DNA from: CANLBN01 sp050298695
GTDB lineage: Bacteria; Pseudomonadota; Gammaproteobacteria; Pseudomonadales; Cellvibrionaceae
NCBI GenBank assembly: GCA_050298695.1
Contig: JBNKUQ010000058.1
Coordinates: forward strand, 1 to 19,270
Direction: 5' to 3'
Length of the DNA stretch: 19,270 nt
Every line of letters begins with the position of its first letter. The first letter of the stretch is position 1. This document shows, piece by piece, positions 15,271 to 19,270 of the stretch. Under the pieces are notes generated by a model. It was not told the DNA's origin, searched no databases, and saw only the letters and a program-made list of their open reading frames with translations. Position numbers and translations under genes: made by a program.

Positions 15271-15675
15271 TTAAGAAAATGTTCGACTGAGGTCATAGCC
15301 TGCATTGGCTGCCTGTGCAATGACAGCTTGCTTTTCTTCTCCGGCCATTAGTTGAGTAATTGCCCATAAGATGGTGCAACGTGTACCTGAACGACAGTAA
15401 GCATGTATAGGTTGCGGCGCTTGTTCTAAACATGCAGACATTTTTTCCCCTTGCTCAGTTGTTATCTGTCCAGAAATGACAGGTAAAAAATAAAATTGAA
15501 TCTCGGCTTGTTCTGCAGCGGCTTTTATTTTTTCGACTTCTGGTTGATCGGCATCTTCGTTGTCGGGACGGTTACAGATAATAGTTTTAATCCCTTCTTC
15601 CTTCAGTTGTGCAATATCGTCGACAGTGATTTGCCCTGAAACAGAAAAGCTATCAGTGATTATTTTTCTTTCCAT
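15271..15675 (-). CDS. DUF442/TIGR01244-type phosphatase-like protein
   Basis: The family has a protein tyrosine/dual-specificity phosphatase fold. It is found alone or fused to metallo-beta-lactamase-like sulfur enzymes of the Blh type. The 134-residue product shows the family opening SVSGQITVDDIAQLKEEGIKTIICNRPDNED (11-41) and the active-site loop HAYCRSGTR with C94 and R99. The spacing is Cys-X4-Arg, one residue shorter than the Cys-X5-Arg of true tyrosine phosphatases, as is usual in this family. TTAGG eight bases before the ATG supports the start. It lies 25 bases after the zinc protease gene and is probably in the cysH transcript. A sulfur-related role is suggested by the family's fusions and by cysH, but substrate and reaction are unknown. 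Confidence 0.85.
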   Translation of the reverse strand: MERKIITDSFSVSGQITVDDIAQLKEEGIKTIICNRPDNEDADQPEVEKIKAAAEQAEIQFYFLPVISGQITTEQGEKMSACLEQAPQPIHAYCRSGTRCTILWAITQLMAGEEKQAVIAQAANAGYDLSRTFS

Positions 15676-15700
15676 AATATAAACCTAATTAGTCATAGTA

Positions 15701-16156
15701 TTAGTTGGCGCTTGGCTCGCCCATTAAATAGGAAGCGATGGCATCAACCCAAAAGTCATTGGCAATTGCGGTTCGGCCCAGTAGCATTCTAAATTTCATG
15801 GTATCTCTATTGGTTAAGGTCAGTTCGATGGTTTTCTCTACCTGCCCTAAACGAATAGGCGTTGCAATGACATAGCGCTGTTCTTTGTGTCCGCCAGAAT
15901 CAGTAACCTGGCGTTGGTCCACCACCGGAGAAGAACAAATAATATGTGTGTCATTATCTTCTTGAATGGGATGGAGGCCAAATCTTACATAGCCTTGGCC
16001 TTTTTCAGTATAAGGTTCTACAAAATAGGCATGTAACGCCGAGGTTCTGGCTCCAGTATCTACTTTTGCTTTGATAGCATCAATGCCTAGCTCAGGAAAG
16101 CAAATCCATTCACGCCATCCTATTACTGTAGGGGTCTTTGAAGGTTGATTGGCCAT
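15701..16156 (-). CDS. Retropepsin-like zinc protease (PF05618, RimB-type)
   Basis: This family is annotated as ATP-dependent zinc protease but has a retropepsin-like sequence. In some Pseudomonas, a member named RimB is encoded with RimK and affects S6 modification. The chosen product is 151 residues (MANQPSKTPTVIGWREW). It carries the active-site motif KVDTGARTSALHA with DTG at 33-35, a conserved central SSPVVDQRQVTDSGG (75-89) and LLGRTAIANDFWVDA (125-139). The frame could begin nine codons earlier, but ATG at 16156 has AGGA eight bases upstream and overlaps the cysH stop by one base (TAATG), a classic coupling arrangement. It is separated from rimK only by the DUF442 gene, so a role in RimK-related processing is plausible but not shown. 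Confidence 0.88.
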   Translation of the reverse strand: MANQPSKTPTVIGWREWICFPELGIDAIKAKVDTGARTSALHAYFVEPYTEKGQGYVRFGLHPIQEDNDTHIICSSPVVDQRQVTDSGGHKEQRYVIATPIRLGQVEKTIELTLTNRDTMKFRMLLGRTAIANDFWVDAIASYLMGEPSAN

Positions 16157-16794
16157 TAGCTTTTTCCTACATGGAGCCCACATTCCCGGTTGGCTAAAAC
16201 TTTAGTGGGATCAAAATAGTCATCTTCAATAGGAAGATCATGCTCTACCAAGTACTCTTCTAGGTCCAGTTCAGTCCAGTAGAAGAGGGGGGCGACTTTT
16301 ATAACCCCAGTTGCAAGATCTTGCGTCACAATATCAAGGGAGTCACGGAACGGTGTTTGTTCTTTACGAATCGCCGTCAACCAAATTTCTGGTGAAAATT
16401 CACTCATGGCTCTTGCAAAAGGCTCTAGCTTGACTTCGCGGGTAAAGTCATCGTGAGCTTGCTCATCATCAATGCTAGGAAAACCACCGTAAATGACTTC
16501 TCGCCGTTTCGCGGTTACTTTAGGCGTGTAGTAATGCATATTGAGCGACAAACGCTGAATGAGCGATTTGGCAAAGCGGTAAGTTGCTTCGGTGTTGTAA
16601 CCATGATCAACGCAAATAACCGGCATATCTGGGGCTTGCTCGTTGACCATGTGTAGAATAGCGGCTTCGTGCGGGCCAAAATTTGTAGTCACAATGGTTT
16701 TTTTATTTTGCTTGATAGCCCATGCAATGACTTCTTGTGGTGTTTTTTTGTTCAGCTCTTCATTAATGGCTGCCAGGTCAAGGTTATCTGTCAT
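16156..16794 (-). CDS. cysH: Phosphoadenosine phosphosulfate (PAPS) reductase
   Basis: CysH reduces activated sulfate to sulfite in assimilation, using thioredoxin or glutaredoxin. The 212-residue product has the nucleotide-binding loop TTNFGPHEAAILHMV (36-50), PVICVDHGYNTEATYRFAK (58-76), the substrate loop IRKEQTPFRDSLD, and the C-terminal catalytic ECGLH with C205. There is no Cys-Cys pair of the kind that binds the 4Fe-4S cluster in APS reductases such as Pseudomonas CysH, so I read it as the PAPS-using type. It is shorter than E. coli CysH (244), mainly at the N-terminus. The ribosome site is weak (CAGAGATTAAT before ATG). The stop overlaps the zinc protease start as TAATG, so both genes are likely co-translated. 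Other cys genes are absent nearby. Confidence 0.92.
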   Translation of the reverse strand: MTDNLDLAAINEELNKKTPQEVIAWAIKQNKKTIVTTNFGPHEAAILHMVNEQAPDMPVICVDHGYNTEATYRFAKSLIQRLSLNMHYYTPKVTAKRREVIYGGFPSIDDEQAHDDFTREVKLEPFARAMSEFSPEIWLTAIRKEQTPFRDSLDIVTQDLATGVIKVAPLFYWTELDLEEYLVEHDLPIEDDYFDPTKVLANRECGLHVGKS

Positions 16795-16887
16795 ATTAAT
16801 CTCTGTATTTGTATAGGTTAAAACCTTTGCATGAAAGATATCGTGAATGTGGACAAAATACCAATTTACTCAACGGTTTCGCTCAGG

Positions 16888-16916
16888 TTGGTTTATTCAA
16901 AGTGGGGCATTATAAG
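16888..16916 (+). promoter_or_regulatory. Candidate sigma70-type promoter for the DUF4442 gene
   Basis: TTGGTT (16888-16893) and TATAAG (16911-16916) have the optimal 17-base spacing. The start point would be near 16923, about 50 bases before the ATG. Between them and the gene lies an interrupted palindrome, TAGAAT (16937-16942) with ATTCTA (16948-16953), which could be an operator or chance. The divergent gap to cysH (16795-16973) holds no gene that I can see. Confidence 0.4.
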
Positions 16917-16973
16917 ATGTTCACTGACACTCTGCTAGAATAGCTAATTCTATAGATGTAACGGCATGAGCTA

Positions 16974-17429
16974 ATGAATATAAACACCTTATCTCCACAA
17001 ACGGTCAAGTTTTTAATGCGCCTGTGGCCACCACTTTGGTTTACGGGTATTTATTACGAGCATATCAGTGAAGACTTCAAACATATGCGCGTTGCTATGG
17101 CCTTGCGTTTTTATAATAAAAATTTGCATGGTATACAGTTTGGCGGCAACTTATTTAGTATGGTCGATCCCTGTCACTTAATGATGTTACTGCGTAATAT
17201 TGGCGCTTCTTACCATATCTTAGATAAAGCCGCTGAGGTTGAGTTTATAAAACCGGGTAAAAGCAAAGTCACTGCGGATTGTATTGTTACCGATGATGAC
17301 CTCGAGGATATTTATAAGCATACCGCTAATGGTGAAAAATATTTCAAAAACTTCACTATTCTAATTAAAGACACCCAGCAAGAAATCATTGCTAAAGTAA
17401 TTAAAACGGTTTACATCAGGAAAAAGTAA
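16974..17429 (+). CDS. DUF4442 hotdog-fold protein (thioesterase-like)
   Basis: The 151-residue product looks like a single hotdog-fold domain of the DUF4442 type, related in fold to acyl-CoA thioesterases of the PaaI/YiiD kind. Visible features are the N-terminal helix with MRLWPPLWFTGI, the strand MRVAMALRFYNKNLHG, the segment IQFGGNLFSMVDPCHLMMLLRNIG that forms the central hot-dog helix, and later strands AAEVEFIKPGKSKVTADCIV and FKNFTILIKDTQQEIIAKVIKTVYI. No enzyme activity has been assigned to this family to my knowledge; binding of an acyl thioester is inference. The ribosome site is weak (GAG upstream of the ATG). The 3' end of the coding sequence forms the left arm of a terminator hairpin. 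It is divergent from cysH and convergent with the chemoreceptor gene. Confidence 0.87.
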   Translation: MNINTLSPQTVKFLMRLWPPLWFTGIYYEHISEDFKHMRVAMALRFYNKNLHGIQFGGNLFSMVDPCHLMMLLRNIGASYHILDKAAEVEFIKPGKSKVTADCIVTDDDLEDIYKHTANGEKYFKNFTILIKDTQQEIIAKVIKTVYIRKK

Positions 17430-17438
17430 ACCGTTTTA
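17402..17438. terminator. Bidirectional intrinsic terminator overlapping a gene end
   Basis: TAAAACGGTTTAC (17402-17414) and GTAAACCGTTTTA (17426-17438) are exact reverse complements of 13 bases around an 11-base loop. The stem core CGGTTTAC/GTAAACCG is flanked by A4 on one side and T4 on the other, so both transcripts end in a U tract. The left arm lies inside the last codons of the DUF4442 gene, and its stop codon falls in the right arm. It suits convergent genes ending at 17429 and 17480. Confidence 0.8.
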
Positions 17439-17479
17439 TGGAAATGTGTTAGGAGGTAAAAGCTTATTCAGTACTTCCA

Positions 17480-19270
17480 TTATTTTTTTCTATCTATTTT
17501 AAATTGAGCAACACTTTCTGCCAATTGACTTGCCATGCTCGCCATCTCATTGGCTGATGCTAAACTCGTTTTTGCTTTTTCTACGACGGTATATGAACCT
17601 GAGCTAATTGACATAATATTCTGATTCATTTCTTCGGCAACAGAACTTTGCTCTTCTGCAGCTGTTGCTATTTGAGTATTCATAACCTTGATCGTGTTTA
17701 CCGCTTCTGTAATATTTTGTAGGGTTGTTTTTGCAATATTTGCTTTTTCGACACTGGTTTGAGCTTGTTGATGGCCAACACTCATTACCTCTACCGCATT
17801 TGTGGCTCCGGTTTTTAAGCGGTCAAGCATCGTACGGATTTCTGCCGTGGATTCTTGTGTGCGTGCGGCTAGTGTTCTTACTTCATCAGCCACTACGGCA
17901 AATCCTCTACCTTGTTCACCAGCACGAGCGGCTTCGATTGCCGCGTTTAAGGCGAGCAAGTTAGTTTGATCGGCAATGCTACTTATCGAAACCAGAATGG
18001 TATCGACCTCTGTGGTCTCTTCGTTAAGCTGGTTAATTGTATTGGCTGCATGATCGATGGCTTTGGCGAGTTCATTAATGCTTTCAACCGTTTCAACAAC
18101 AATGCCATGACCTGATCGAGTTGATTTATCGGCATCATCTGCGGACATTGCTGCATCGGAAGTGTTCTGCGCAACTTCGCGCACTGTTGCGCTCATTTCA
18201 TTCATTGCGGTAGCGATCATATCGGTTTCTTGCTGTTGCTCATTAACAACTTGCTCAGATTCCATAATGATATTTCTTAGCGTCCCTGAGTGCTGATATA
18301 AATTTTCACTGGAGCGGGCGATACGGCTAACTAGTTGGTTCAGTTTATCCCTTGTTTCATTGAGGGCATCAGCTAGAAGATTGAATTCTGTAACCCTTCC
18401 ACGTTTAAGTGTTGGAATAATAAGATTGCCAACGGCTATTTCTTTGGCATGTTTAACCATGGAGTGTAACTGTGTAGATAAAGTATGGCTCAAGTAAATC
18501 GCAATACTAATACTTATTATGACGCTGATAAGCGATACCGTAGTGTTAACCCTTATTAATTTTGCTTCTTCGGCAAGTAATGCTTGTTTATCGGCTAAGG
18601 CCAATTGTTGTTGTGATTCTGCCATTTCCGCTAATAAAACTTTAATACGGCCTGCTGTAGGTGCCGCTTTTTTGTCTAGCCAATGATTTGCTTTATTCCA
18701 GTCTGCCGCACTACGTAACTCAAACATTTTGGCCGGTAGGGGGGCAAATTCACTGCGATAACGCTTGTAATTATCCCAGGCAGTCTTTTGTGCGCCACTA
18801 AAAAGACTGCTGCTTTGGTCAAGCGATGCTAGGCGGTCACTATTGACCTTCCACCTCGCTGCAAAATTATCTTTAAACTGTGGATCACCAGAAAGTAAAT
18901 AAGCGCGAATATTGGCTAAACCTAGCGCAAAAGAGCCACGGCTATCGGCCATCAGCTTAAGGGCTGCTTTGCGCTCTGAGTCAGCTTCGAGGGTTGACTC
19001 AATATCAATCATTTCGGTAATGGCGGCTATTGCCTTGGCTCCTTCGGGAGCAGCTTTGGTCAATAACAAGTTAAAAGATGCGATATTCTCTGGCTTATGG
19101 GCAATATCTTCGACTTCTTGCTGTGCTTGACGAAAAACTTCTACTAATTCTTCTATTTCTGCTAAGCGTTCTTTATTGCTAGGATCCGTCCAAGACTGTG
19201 ATAAGCGGCCAAAATCCCCCATCATTTGATCGATTTTTTCCCAGCCACCCGCGCGCTCTGCTTTAAACTT
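17480..19270 (-). CDS. Methyl-accepting chemotaxis protein (5' end outside the window)
   Basis: Chemoreceptors sense ligands in the periplasm and control CheA through a cytoplasmic coiled coil. The frame is open through the right edge, so the start, first membrane helix and part of the sensor domain are missing. Counting from the ATG at 19225, residues 1-225 are a helical periplasmic sensor region. Its pattern (RLSQSWTDPSNKERLAEIEELVEVFRQAQQEVEDIA) resembles helical-bundle sensors of Pseudomonas-type receptors. A membrane helix spans about 228-247, and HAMP about 249-301. The signalling domain has its hairpin tip at about 413-450 (ADQTNLLALNAAIEAARAGEQGRGFAVVADEVR). Candidate methylation regions flank it. 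The C-terminus (FKIDRKK) has no CheR/CheB-tethering pentapeptide. The ligand cannot be inferred. It ends 42 bases from the shared terminator. Confidence 0.94.
   Translation of the reverse strand, partial: KFKAERAGGWEKIDQMMGDFGRLSQSWTDPSNKERLAEIEELVEVFRQAQQEVEDIAHKPENIASFNLLLTKAAPEGAKAIAAITEMIDIESTLEADSERKAALKLMADSRGSFALGLANIRAYLLSGDPQFKDNFAARWKVNSDRLASLDQSSSLFSGAQKTAWDNYKRYRSEFAPLPAKMFELRSAADWNKANHWLDKKAAPTAGRIKVLLAEMAESQQQLALADKQALLAEEAKLIRVNTTVSLISVIISISIAIYLSHTLSTQLHSMVKHAKEIAVGNLIIPTLKRGRVTEFNLLADALNETRDKLNQLVSRIARSSENLYQHSGTLRNIIMESEQVVNEQQQETDMIATAMNEMSATVREVAQNTSDAAMSADDADKSTRSGHGIVVETVESINELAKAIDHAANTINQLNEETTEVDTILVSISSIADQTNLLALNAAIEAARAGEQGRGFAVVADEVRTLAARTQESTAEIRTMLDRLKTGATNAVEVMSVGHQQAQTSVEKANIAKTTLQNITEAVNTIKVMNTQIATAAEEQSSVAEEMNQNIMSISSGSYTVVEKAKTSLASANEMASMASQLAESVAQFKIDRKK

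Noticed and set aside
16157..16183. Upstream start of the zinc protease inside cysH
   Set aside because: ATG at 16156 has a clear AGGA site and the TAATG overlap; the extra nine residues translate the cysH C-terminal region in another frame.

Overview
The window looks like chromosomal DNA of a gammaproteobacterium, probably from the marine Cellvibrionales/Pseudomonadales side. The run ftsK-lolA-rarA-crcB-serS-cysG matches, from memory, the Pseudomonas-type gene order. The proteins read like Pseudomonas, Marinobacter and Cellvibrio homologues, while base composition is clearly more AT-rich than Pseudomonas. No genus can be named from sequence alone. I see no rRNA, tRNA, CRISPR array, prophage, integrase or insertion sequence. 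Both end genes (ftsK on the left, a chemoreceptor on the right) run off the window.

Left block (1-7496, plus strand): chromosome segregation (ftsK), outer-membrane lipoprotein chaperone (lolA), replication-fork AAA+ ATPase (rarA), fluoride channel (crcB), seryl-tRNA synthetase (serS), siroheme synthase (cysG). lolA/rarA overlap by 8 bases and rarA/crcB by 4, so they look co-transcribed. A 25-bp imperfect inverted repeat lies between serS and cysG.

Middle accessory stretch (7497-9143, plus strand): a 315-base intergenic region with a strong CRP/Vfr-like operator, a small basic disordered protein of unknown function, an exported DUF411 metal-binding protein, and a small exported protein of unknown function.

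Centre (9144-12941): ppnN and a yeeN-type yebC on the minus strand, with a GC-rich dispersed-type palindrome between them, then gor (glutathione reductase) on the plus strand. Between gor and the convergent next gene lies a textbook REP doublet (REPIN-like): two 34-base copies in inverted orientation with 32/34 identity.

Right block (13166-16794, minus strand), in order of transcription: cysH, a retropepsin-like zinc protease of the RimB type, a DUF442 phosphatase-like protein, rimK, and an AstE-like M14 peptidase. It joins sulfate assimilation to a possible ribosomal-protein glutamylation and processing module, and is the most interesting functional cluster here. A DUF4442 hotdog protein (plus strand) and a methyl-accepting chemotaxis protein (minus strand) converge on a bidirectional hairpin terminator at 17402-17438.

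Sulfur and thiol genes recur across the window. cysH makes sulfite, cysG makes the siroheme needed to reduce it, and gor keeps glutathione reduced, but they are not in one operon. Nothing here is a clear unknown defence or mobile system. The best leads are the REPIN-like element, the RimK/peptidase/protease cluster, and the CRP-site small-protein locus.
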